A DNA stretch of 42,819 bases from an uncultured Clostridia bacterium. GTDB taxonomy: Bacteria > Bacillota > Clostridia > Oscillospirales > CAG-272. The position numbers were made by a program, and so were the translations under genes. Numbering within the stretch: position 1 is the first letter of the stretch; every line of letters begins with the position of its first letter. Below are positions 7,659-13,838 of this stretch, piece by piece. Location: assembly GCA_904501985.1 (NCBI GenBank), contig CAJGCT010000009.1, forward strand, positions 1 to 42,819, given 5' to 3'. A model generated the notes under the pieces. That model had not been told where the DNA came from, did not search any database, and saw only the letters and a list, made by a program, of their open reading frames with translations.

Positions 7659-8048
7659 TTATCCCATTGTGTCGCCGTCAACAAGAAGCTTACTTGAAAC
7701 CATGGCGATATATTCCGCATCACTTGGTCTTCCACTGGAATGGCGAACTGTATGACCGAAAATGCTGTAAAGAATATCTGCATCCCCTATAAGCCATGAC
7801 GTATCTATAGCATTTCGTATGGCGGCTTCCACGCAGGCCACATTGGTATCATAACGCTTTGCGATATCCGGATATATTTTTTTGGTAACTGCGTATATAG
7901 TATCCGGATTTTCCACCGCTATAGCAACAGCAGAGGCGAGATACTCATATCCATGCAGATTGGCCGGCAATGCGAGACTGTCAAATAAGGCTATTATTCT
8001 TTTAGCAAGCTTCGGCTCAACATGATATATAAATTTATGGTCATTCAT
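7659..8048 (-). CDS. Stand-alone Spo0A C-terminal-domain protein (no receiver)
   Basis: All 129 residues correspond to one Spo0A DNA-binding domain, with LALPANLHGYEYLASAV, KKIYPDIAKRYDTNVACVEAAIRNAI and IFGHTVRHSSGRPSDAEYIAMVSSKL. There is no receiver domain, so no phosphorylation control is expected. The recognition-helix region reads ACVEAAIRNAI (residues 71-81), where Spo0A has SRVERAIRHAI, so two arginines and a histidine are lost. This suggests altered or lost DNA specificity, or a role as a modulator of another Spo0A protein; that is inference. AGGGAGGA lies 8 bases before the ATG, and the gene has its own promoter and terminator, so it is a real unit rather than debris. Confidence 0.85.
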   Translation of the reverse strand: MNDHKFIYHVEPKLAKRIIALFDSLALPANLHGYEYLASAVAIAVENPDTIYAVTKKIYPDIAKRYDTNVACVEAAIRNAIDTSWLIGDADILYSIFGHTVRHSSGRPSDAEYIAMVSSKLLVDGDTMG

Positions 8049-8087
8049 AAATACAATCCTCCCTCTTTAATGCATCACCGCATCAAG

Positions 8088-8116
8088 ATTATAGCACATA
8101 ATCCACGAAAAATCAA
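8088..8116 (-). promoter_or_regulatory. Sigma-A type promoter of the short Spo0A_C gene
   Basis: On the minus strand TTGATT (8111-8116) and a perfect TATAAT (8088-8093) are 17 bases apart. The leader would be about 35 bases. Confidence 0.7.
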
Positions 8117-8181
8117 TACCCCCGAAGATTTCGCACATTTTCCGCGGTTTACCGCTTATTTTCACTTTCGCTTAAAAATAC

Positions 8182-8210
8182 TTGACAAATGTAGAATAAT
8201 GGTGTATAAT
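8182..8210 (+). promoter_or_regulatory. Consensus sigma-A promoter of the blaI-blaR1-like operon
   Basis: Perfect TTGACA (8182-8187) and TATAAT (8205-8210) boxes are separated by exactly 17 bases. So strong a core promoter fits a repressor-controlled unit. Confidence 0.88.
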
Positions 8211-8231
8211 ATAGACGTAAGCTAAAACCAT

Positions 8232-8277
8232 AGTCTGTACAAAGGTCTCCTTATCCCGATGTACAGACTGATAAGGA
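8232..8277 (+). promoter_or_regulatory. Probable BlaI operator with two interlocked inverted repeats
   Basis: A perfect 9-bp inverted repeat pairs 8232-8240 with 8261-8269; each arm overlaps a TGTACA palindrome (8236-8241 and 8260-8265), resembling the TACA/TGTA cores of BlaI/MecI operators. A second 8-bp inverted repeat pairs 8248-8255 with 8270-8277. The two stems interlock, so as RNA they would be alternatives or a pseudoknot. The ribosome binding site GGAG (8280-8283) follows at once. The position, about 15-60 bases after the start point, suits both DNA repression and a leader structure. Confidence 0.6.
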
Positions 8278-8291
8278 ATGGAGATTAGATT

Positions 8292-8699
8292 ATGCTGCAA
8301 CCCACAAAGAAAAACTTTACAAAGCTTCCCGAATCGGAATTACAGATCATGCAGCTTATCTGGGATTTAGACAAGCAGGGAGTGAAGGATATTCACGCCG
8401 GTGCACTTTTTGCCGCTTTCCCGGATGAGATCGGACACTTAGCTCTCACCACCGTGCTTACGCTTATTACAAGACTTCAAAATAAGGGGTTTATTCGTCT
8501 CGAAAAGCATGGGCGAACTAACTGTGCGACAGTTCTTGCCGACGAGACAGAGTATAAACGTAAGGCGGCGGCTGATTTCGTTGCTACGGTCTATAAAAAC
8601 AACACTAAAGGACTCATCTGTGCACTCTTTGATGACGGCATACTCAGCAAGGAAGATATTTCAGAGCTTCGCCGTGAAATAGAGAATGACAGCAACTAA
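8292..8699 (+). CDS. BlaI/MecI/CopY-family transcriptional repressor
   Basis: The 135-residue protein has the winged-helix Penicillinase_R fold: LPESELQIMQLIWDLDKQGVKDIHAG at the start, then LALTTVLTLITRLQNKGFIRLEKHGRT as recognition helix and wing, and a C-terminal dimerisation part with LICALFDDGILSKEDISELR. Such repressors bind as dimers to dyad operators and are cut by a partner membrane protease when a signal arrives. The gene for that protease follows 15 bases downstream. A palindrome-rich leader precedes it, so it is likely self-regulated. No beta-lactamase gene is nearby, so the true target and inducer are unknown. Confidence 0.92.
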   Translation: MLQPTKKNFTKLPESELQIMQLIWDLDKQGVKDIHAGALFAAFPDEIGHLALTTVLTLITRLQNKGFIRLEKHGRTNCATVLADETEYKRKAAADFVATVYKNNTKGLICALFDDGILSKEDISELRREIENDSN

Positions 8700-8714
8700 G
8701 GGCGGTGAGGCGCA

Positions 8715-10448
8715 ATGTTCAGCTTCGTTTTGAGCCTGATTGTGCTCAGCGCCATGTTCACTTTTATCAGCAGTGCGGCATTTTTGATTCGCAGTATTAA
8801 GCTTCGCGGACGGGAAGGCATGATGTATCCATTTTGGATAATAATTCTCATTATAGCCATACTTCCGCTCCGTTTCCATGTTCCTGCGATTACTGACCAC
8901 TTTAGTTATACTGACACCGCCGGCATCACCGCCTCAAATAATATAAGCGGACAGGTCGAATATTCTGATGCCAACACTACGCAGGACAAAAGTTCATCTC
9001 CAATTGAAAACAAGGCACTGACTGTCAAAAATTTAATCGTAATGAAGCTTCGCCGCATGGCCGCGGCAAGCGCAGAATACGCTGATGATGCCGCAGGTGT
9101 GTTATTTATCCTATGGCTGGCAGGTGCGCTGTTCAGCGTGGCAAGTACAGTCTTAAAGCACGTGAAGACACACCGGCTTATGAGATGCCATTCATCAGTA
9201 TGTCAAGATAAGCGCATACTTCAGACATTTGAATGCCTTCAGGAAAAAATGCATCTTCGGCGCAAGGTCGAGGTGCGTATGTTTGATATTGATCTTCTGT
9301 CATCCCCATGTACAGGCGGAATACTGAAACCGATTCTGTATATAAGCCAAAACTGTACCGGTCTTGACAGCCGCAAGCTTGAATGTGTGCTTACACACGA
9401 GCTTACGCATATCAAACGCTTCGATACAGCATCAAGACTGTTCTGCTTTCTGGTTGTATGTGTACATTGGTTCAATCCTACATCGTACCGTGTGCAAAGC
9501 ACATTCATTGAAGACTGTGAATTATCCTGCGATTACAGCGTAATCAGAGGATACGGCACCGGCATAAGCCCCATGTATATGGAAGCTATTATAGACTTGG
9601 CACAGCACTGTTCCGAGAATTGCAAATCTGTTTTTCGTGAAAAGGTAAGCGGCGGTCTGTTTTTAAACCAGCCGTCCGGAATGACATTTTTGAAAAGGAG
9701 ATATGCAAATATGAAGAATTTCAAAAAAGATTATCCCACCGTTGCGCTTATTGCACTTTTCACGGTTATTTCAGCAATAGGCAGTATGCTTGCGCTTTCC
9801 TCCTGTTCCGCGATTGATACAAACACTCTCGGAACAGCCATAAAGCTCTCACCGCCCGTAGATATAATGGTCAGAGCATATTACGATCTTGACTCTGAAG
9901 ATTACATAACGCCGGAAATGGTAGACGGCATAACCTCTGTTCGACTTGAAGCAAAGACCCTTTCAACCGGGCAGACTGCGGTACATTTCACAGTAAACGG
10001 CGACAACCGCTTCACTTCCCCACTTCCCACTTTAGCAAAGGTGAATTACATGGAGCAACTAATCATGCCCGGAATCGGAAAATATGCAGACACCGCACCG
10101 GATGACAAAATCGCAGGTCGTTTTGCAGCGTACTACTGCATAAAGGATATTAATAACGAAGAACTTACACAAAGCGACAAAAATGTGATGCTTGCCGATA
10201 TCCCCGATCTTGAAAAGTACGGATGTGTGTATATGCTTGATCCATTTTCCACAGAACGTGAAATAAACAAGCTTACGGAACATCTCGGTGCGGCAGGTCT
10301 GCTTGAGCCTTGGATACTTTCCTCCACCGAGTTCGATGCATCCTCTTTCGGATATTTTGAAAATCTTGAAACAGTGGAATTTGTGGGACTTTCCCCATCT
10401 GAATATAATTTCCCTGACAATGTATCGGTATATGTTACTGACGAATAA
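8715..10448 (+). CDS. BlaR1/MecR1-type M56 membrane metallopeptidase with a non-PBP C-terminal domain
   Basis: This is the expected partner of the BlaI-like repressor. Hydrophobic segments lie at about residues 3-25, 37-52, 127-147 and 342-360. The zinc site is HELTH (228-232), with E269 and D273 in CELSCDYSV as the downstream ligand motif, as in M56 peptidases. In true BlaR1 the part outside the membrane is a penicillin-binding domain; here the C-terminal 210 residues show no SxxK/KTG pattern that I can recognise, so the signal is probably not a beta-lactam. The last membrane segment ends in LALSSCSA, which looks like a lipobox, and an in-frame ATG with a good ribosome binding site precedes it. 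A strong terminator follows the stop. Confidence 0.88.
   Translation: MFSFVLSLIVLSAMFTFISSAAFLIRSIKLRGREGMMYPFWIIILIIAILPLRFHVPAITDHFSYTDTAGITASNNISGQVEYSDANTTQDKSSSPIENKALTVKNLIVMKLRRMAAASAEYADDAAGVLFILWLAGALFSVASTVLKHVKTHRLMRCHSSVCQDKRILQTFECLQEKMHLRRKVEVRMFDIDLLSSPCTGGILKPILYISQNCTGLDSRKLECVLTHELTHIKRFDTASRLFCFLVVCVHWFNPTSYRVQSTFIEDCELSCDYSVIRGYGTGISPMYMEAIIDLAQHCSENCKSVFREKVSGGLFLNQPSGMTFLKRRYANMKNFKKDYPTVALIALFTVISAIGSMLALSSCSAIDTNTLGTAIKLSPPVDIMVRAYYDLDSEDYITPEMVDGITSVRLEAKTLSTGQTAVHFTVNGDNRFTSPLPTLAKVNYMEQLIMPGIGKYADTAPDDKIAGRFAAYYCIKDINNEELTQSDKNVMLADIPDLEKYGCVYMLDPFSTEREINKLTEHLGAAGLLEPWILSSTEFDASSFGYFENLETVEFVGLSPSEYNFPDNVSVYVTDE
9693..9713 (+). promoter_or_regulatory. Possible internal translation start within the BlaR1-like gene
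   Basis: AAAAGGAG (9693-9700) stands 10 bases before the in-frame ATG at 9711-9713 (codon 333). From there the frame would give a 245-residue product starting MKNFKKDYPTVALIALF and reaching LSSC, the layout of a lipoprotein signal peptide. The AGGAGA bases also encode part of the Lys-Arg-Arg run common in M56 proteins, so coincidence is possible. Confidence 0.35.
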
Positions 10449-10452
10449 TAAT

Positions 10453-10489
10453 AAAAAATCTCCGCACACAAGCTGTGCGGAGATTTTTT
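10453..10489. terminator. Bidirectional terminator between blaR1-like gene and rpmA
   Basis: A perfect 16-bp stem (10453-10468 with 10474-10489, loop CAAGC) has A6 on one side and T6 on the other. It can end both the plus-strand blaR1-like gene and the minus-strand rpmA. Confidence 0.92.
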
Positions 10490-10511
10490 ATTGTACTTAC
10501 TAGTGCGTGAC

Positions 10512-10790
10512 TCACGCGCCGTAAACGCTGACAGCCTTCTTGCCGCCTGCGATGTGCTCAAACTTGACAGTACCGTCAATAAGAGCAAACAGGGTGTCAT
10601 CCTTGCCGATTCCCACATTGTTGCCGGGATGTACAGCAGTGCCTCTCTGGCGGATGATGATATTGCCTGCCTTTACAGCCTGACCGTCGGACTTCTTAAC
10701 GCCAAGACGCTTTGCTTCGCTGTCGCGGCCGTTCTTAGTTGAGCCGACGCCCTTCTTATGAGCAAAAAACTGTAAACTAAGCTTTAACAT
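10512..10790 (-). CDS. rpmA: 50S ribosomal protein L27 with cleavable N-terminal extension
   Basis: L27 reaches toward the peptidyl transferase centre of the 50S subunit. The 92 residues carry AHKKGVGSTKNGRDSEAKRLGVK and GNIIIRQRGTAVHPGNNVGIGKDDTLFAL. The protein begins MLKLSLQFF before AHKKG; this short extension occurs in Firmicutes and is removed by the protease Prp, whose gene lies just upstream in the same operon. It is the last gene of the rplU-prp-rpmA unit. Confidence 0.98.
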   Translation of the reverse strand: MLKLSLQFFAHKKGVGSTKNGRDSEAKRLGVKKSDGQAVKAGNIIIRQRGTAVHPGNNVGIGKDDTLFALIDGTVKFEHIAGGKKAVSVYGA

Positions 10791-10843
10791 TGTTAACTTA
10801 CCTCCGTTATCTTATTTGAGAAATTCGAACTCCCGATTAAAGG

Positions 10844-11200
10844 TCAGATTAGTTCCTCCACCACATCAACATCAAGGAAATCGTAATATTCCTCAAGCAT
10901 ATCGTTGAGCTGGTAGTAATAAGCCTGGATAAGTCCCGAAATCGCAAACCGCTTGCACTCGTCCTCCTCAAAATCCTTGAGAGCACCATGTGCTACGACC
11001 TTGATATCGGTTGTTTTTTCATCAATGGTATAATTAACATCCGAGGCGTATGCCACCTCTATGGTGTTGATTATAAGCATAGTCATTGCGGAGAGCGCGG
11101 CACAAAGCACATCGTCCCCGGATTCACCGTAACCGGTATGACCCTGCTCACTGAAGCCGTAAAATACGTTATCCCACTTATAAAAAACTATCTTTGTCAT
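10844..11200 (-). CDS. prp: Ribosomal-processing cysteine protease Prp
   Basis: Prp removes the N-terminal extension of L27 in Firmicutes. The 118 residues carry the catalytic His and Cys in the motif GHTGYGESGDDVLCAALSAM, with H21 and C33. The place between L21 and L27 is the standard one. It starts 9 bases after the rplU stop, so the three genes form one operon. The cut site in L27 is expected before AHKKG. Confidence 0.95.
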   Translation of the reverse strand: MTKIVFYKWDNVFYGFSEQGHTGYGESGDDVLCAALSAMTMLIINTIEVAYASDVNYTIDEKTTDIKVVAHGALKDFEEDECKRFAISGLIQAYYYQLNDMLEEYYDFLDVDVVEELI

Positions 11201-11209
11201 TTTCAGGGA

Positions 11210-11521
11210 TTAACCAACGATCTTTTCGATCTGAACCTTAGTGTAAGGCTGTCTGTGACCGATCTTCTTCTTGGAATCCTTCTTGGGCTTGTACTTAAGG
11301 ATATGGATCTTGGGACCCTTACCGTTCTTAACAACGCTAGCCTCAACGCTTGCACCCTCTACATAAGGAGCGCCTGCGGTGAACTTGCCGTCGTTGGAGA
11401 TTGCAAGCACCTTGTCAAAAGTAACCTTTTCTCCGGCTTCAACATCGAGCTTCTCGATGAAGATAACATCGCCTTCGTTAACCTTGTACTGCTTTCCGCC
11501 TGTTACGATAACTGCAAACAC
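11210..11521 (-). CDS. rplU: 50S ribosomal protein L21
   Basis: L21 is an early-assembling large-subunit protein that binds 23S rRNA. The 103 residues start FAVIVTGGKQYKVNEGD and include the basic C-terminal KYKPKKDSKKKIGHRQPYTKVQIEKI. I place the start at the GTG at 11519-11521, because GAGGTG lies 6 bases upstream and the length then matches the family. A longer open frame to 11593 runs through the leader and is not expected to be translated. It is first in the rplU-prp-rpmA operon. Confidence 0.97.
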   Translation of the reverse strand: MFAVIVTGGKQYKVNEGDVIFIEKLDVEAGEKVTFDKVLAISNDGKFTAGAPYVEGASVEASVVKNGKGPKIHILKYKPKKDSKKKIGHRQPYTKVQIEKIVG

Positions 11522-11620
11522 GAAAAGCACCTCACTTTCTGAATGGCTTATGCCATGAACTCGCTGATGTCGGTTTTGCGCAAAAAGGCGCAAATTAAAA
11601 GACCGTACAAATCAAGCGGC
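11522..11620 (-). promoter_or_regulatory. Putative L21 leader (structured 5' leader of rplU)
   Basis: The minus-strand leader holds two hairpins: a perfect 7-bp stem (11575-11581 with 11588-11594) and a short one with arms ATGGC/GCCAT around 11542-11556 just before the ribosome binding site. Ribosomal-protein leaders for L21 are known in Firmicutes. The match here is by position and structure, not by a covariance search. Confidence 0.45.
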
Positions 11621-11625
11621 TATTT

Positions 11626-11654
11626 ATTATACCATATATAAAGGAAAATGTCAA
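11626..11654 (-). promoter_or_regulatory. Consensus sigma-A promoter of rplU-prp-rpmA
   Basis: On the minus strand perfect TTGACA (11649-11654) and TATAAT (11626-11631) boxes are 17 bases apart, as expected for a ribosomal protein operon. It implies a leader of about 95-100 bases. Confidence 0.88.
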
Positions 11655-11730
11655 TAGTTATCTGAAAAATTTATTTTCTGAATATAGAGTTTATTTCAAA
11701 AATATATTTTACATAAGTAACACAAAATAA

Positions 11731-11763
11731 AAATAACTGCCGTACAAAGTACAGCAGTTATTT
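11731..11763 (-). terminator. Terminator of the glycan-transport operon
   Basis: A 10-bp stem (11731-11740 with 11754-11763), with an extra GTAC/GTAC pairing inside the loop, is followed on the minus strand by a T-rich tract. It lies 9 bases past the last permease stop. Confidence 0.85.
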
Positions 11764-11772
11764 TTTGCTTTA

Positions 11773-12831
11773 TTAACCAACGATACCGGAACGCTCGATA
11801 CCACCGATAAGATATCTCTGCAGGAATACATACATAATAAGCAGAGGCAGCAGGATGAGCAGACCGCAAGTATTTCTGATAGCAGACTCATAAAGATTCT
11901 GAGCTGCATACTGAGTAGTAAGAGATGCGGGCACGCCGACAATATCCGGCATAAGCGTCATACCTGTCTTTGTAAAGAACACGGTAGTATAGAAGTTATC
12001 CGTCCACTGCCATGAGAAGGCAAACAGGAAGATGGTGATCATCATCGGAACAGAAAGCGGGAGAATGATCTGAAGGAACGTTCTGAACACGCCCGAACCG
12101 TCGATGTAAGCCGACTCTTCAAGTTCATCCGGCACACCGTGGAAGAACTGACGCATCATGAAGATGTAAAGTCCGTTCTTGAATGCAAGTCCGCCAAATG
12201 ACAGAAGCGCAAGCGGCCAATAGGTATTGTTAAGGTTAAGCGAGGAGAACGGAAGTATACGGAGCCATTCAAATACGCCGCCGCCAAGGAAGTCGAAGAT
12301 ACCGAGAATATCAAAGTATCTGAACTTCATGAACATTGAAAGCTGAAGAGTTCTGTGAGGAATAACCATCGTAAAGATTACGAGGAAGAATATCAGCTTA
12401 TTACCCTTGAACTTAAACTTTGCAAGACCGTAGCCGATAACACAGCATACAAATGTCTGAATCAGTCCGCAGAGCACCGAAAGGGTGAACGTGTTGAACA
12501 ATGCCGTAAAATAACCGTTTTCACTTATGATAGCCTTATAGGTATCAAGTGTGGGGTACTTCGGGATCAGCTTTACCGTTACATCAACGAAGTCCTCTTT
12601 GCTCATGAAAGAGCCGGAGATCTTGGCGAAGAACGGGAAAAGGATGACATAGGAAATACCGATAAGAAGAACGTAGGTGAAAACTCTTACAACAACATTC
12701 TTAAAGAAGTTCATGTTGAGGAATTTCGCCTTGAGACGCTCTTTCAGAGGGGTTCTTTCAAACTCAACTCTGATTTTGTTTTTGCTCTCCTTCATAACGC
12801 GGGGAGCATTGGATGTCTGTTGAGAATTCAT
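11773..12831 (-). CDS. Carbohydrate ABC transporter permease, MalG type (second pair)
   Basis: This is an inner subunit of a CUT1-type sugar importer. The 352 residues show six hydrophobic segments and the EAA loop ELEESAYIDGSGVFRTFLQIILPL that docks to the ATPase. A charged N-terminal tail of about 45 residues precedes the first membrane segment, and a loop of about 20 residues rich in Gly/Phe (FDFLGGGVFEWLRILPFSS) interrupts the middle of the protein; both make it longer than the usual 270-300 residues. It is the last gene of the seven-gene operon and lies 13 bases after its MalF-type partner. Substrate is unknown. Confidence 0.92.
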   Translation of the reverse strand: MNSQQTSNAPRVMKESKNKIRVEFERTPLKERLKAKFLNMNFFKNVVVRVFTYVLLIGISYVILFPFFAKISGSFMSKEDFVDVTVKLIPKYPTLDTYKAIISENGYFTALFNTFTLSVLCGLIQTFVCCVIGYGLAKFKFKGNKLIFFLVIFTMVIPHRTLQLSMFMKFRYFDILGIFDFLGGGVFEWLRILPFSSLNLNNTYWPLALLSFGGLAFKNGLYIFMMRQFFHGVPDELEESAYIDGSGVFRTFLQIILPLSVPMMITIFLFAFSWQWTDNFYTTVFFTKTGMTLMPDIVGVPASLTTQYAAQNLYESAIRNTCGLLILLPLLIMYVFLQRYLIGGIERSGIVG

Positions 12832-12844
12832 ATCTTATCCCTCC

Positions 12845-13819
12845 TTAATCGCGTTTCTGATAGAAGACGTATGCACTGAGAAGTGCCGCTACCAAGCCGA
12901 TAATGACCAGAACTATCAAGAAGTAGATCCAGGACATTGCCGAGCTGAGTACGTTACCGCCCGCAGTATCATATACGGAAGCGATGTAAGTCATAACCGT
13001 ATTTGACTGCGACGTGAACGAGTCAATAACCGTGTAGATAGCGTTTACGAGGATCATGGGGCTTATCATCGGGAAGGTTACTTTCCAGAATGTCTCCCAA
13101 GCACTTGCACCGTCTATGGAACAAGACTCGTAGATAGCAGGAGAAATGGACTGAAGACCTGCAAGATAAATAAGCATCTGTACGCCTGAACGGTTAATAA
13201 TATCGTAAATGTTGTTAACCATATTTACAACATATTCAACCAGCTCAGTACCTACCTTCATGTTTTCAAAAAGACGCTCGATATCCACTGCCGACAATAT
13301 TTCTGCCGTGGCATTCTGTCCCGAACCGTCATTGATACCCTCTTCGGTAGTGCTCATGTAATCGAGCATGGTATTGGCCTGGTCGATGTTATCAACAATA
13401 CCTGTGGAAATAATAACCGGGATGAAGAAAATTGCACGGAACGCTGCACGTCCTGCCATCTTCTGATTCAGAAGAACCGCAACGAAGAGCGAGAAAATTA
13501 CAATCGCAGGAATATCAAATATGAGCTGCTGTATACCGGAAGTAAGAGTCTGTACAAACTTAGGGTCTACAAAGAGAGCATCCTGATAGTTTTCCCAGCC
13601 TACAAACTGCAGCGTAAATCCGCCGCCCTGTCCAACTTTAATCTTGTTAAAGCTGTACTTTATGGAGTCGATTACTATTGGAAGATAGATGATGATAAAG
13701 CTGAGTACGAACGGAAGTACGAACACCCAACCTGCACGCGCCTTGCGTGCATCAAGAGAGGCTATACGCTTGCGCTTTTTTACAGCGCCGGCCTTAGTAA
13801 GCTTTGCTTCGCTATTCAT
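12845..13819 (-). CDS. Carbohydrate ABC transporter permease, MalF type (second pair)
   Basis: This CUT1 permease of 324 residues has a basic N-terminus (KKRKRIASLDARKARAG), about six membrane segments and the EAA loop YESCSIDGASAWETFWKVTFPMISPM. The large loop after the third segment (about residues 150-215), rich in Asp, Glu and Asn, is longer than usual and should lie outside the membrane. It is 19 bases after the DUF5696-type gene and directly precedes its MalG-type partner. It differs clearly in sequence from the other MalF-type permease of the operon, so it is not a recent duplicate. Confidence 0.92.
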   Translation of the reverse strand: MNSEAKLTKAGAVKKRKRIASLDARKARAGWVFVLPFVLSFIIIYLPIVIDSIKYSFNKIKVGQGGGFTLQFVGWENYQDALFVDPKFVQTLTSGIQQLIFDIPAIVIFSLFVAVLLNQKMAGRAAFRAIFFIPVIISTGIVDNIDQANTMLDYMSTTEEGINDGSGQNATAEILSAVDIERLFENMKVGTELVEYVVNMVNNIYDIINRSGVQMLIYLAGLQSISPAIYESCSIDGASAWETFWKVTFPMISPMILVNAIYTVIDSFTSQSNTVMTYIASVYDTAGGNVLSSAMSWIYFLIVLVIIGLVAALLSAYVFYQKRD

Positions 13820-13838
13820 TTAATACACCTCTCTTTTC

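Noticed and set aside
11522..11593. Longer L21 reading frame with 24 extra N-terminal residues
   Set aside because: The extra part runs through the structured leader; a GTG with GAGGTG upstream gives the normal family length.
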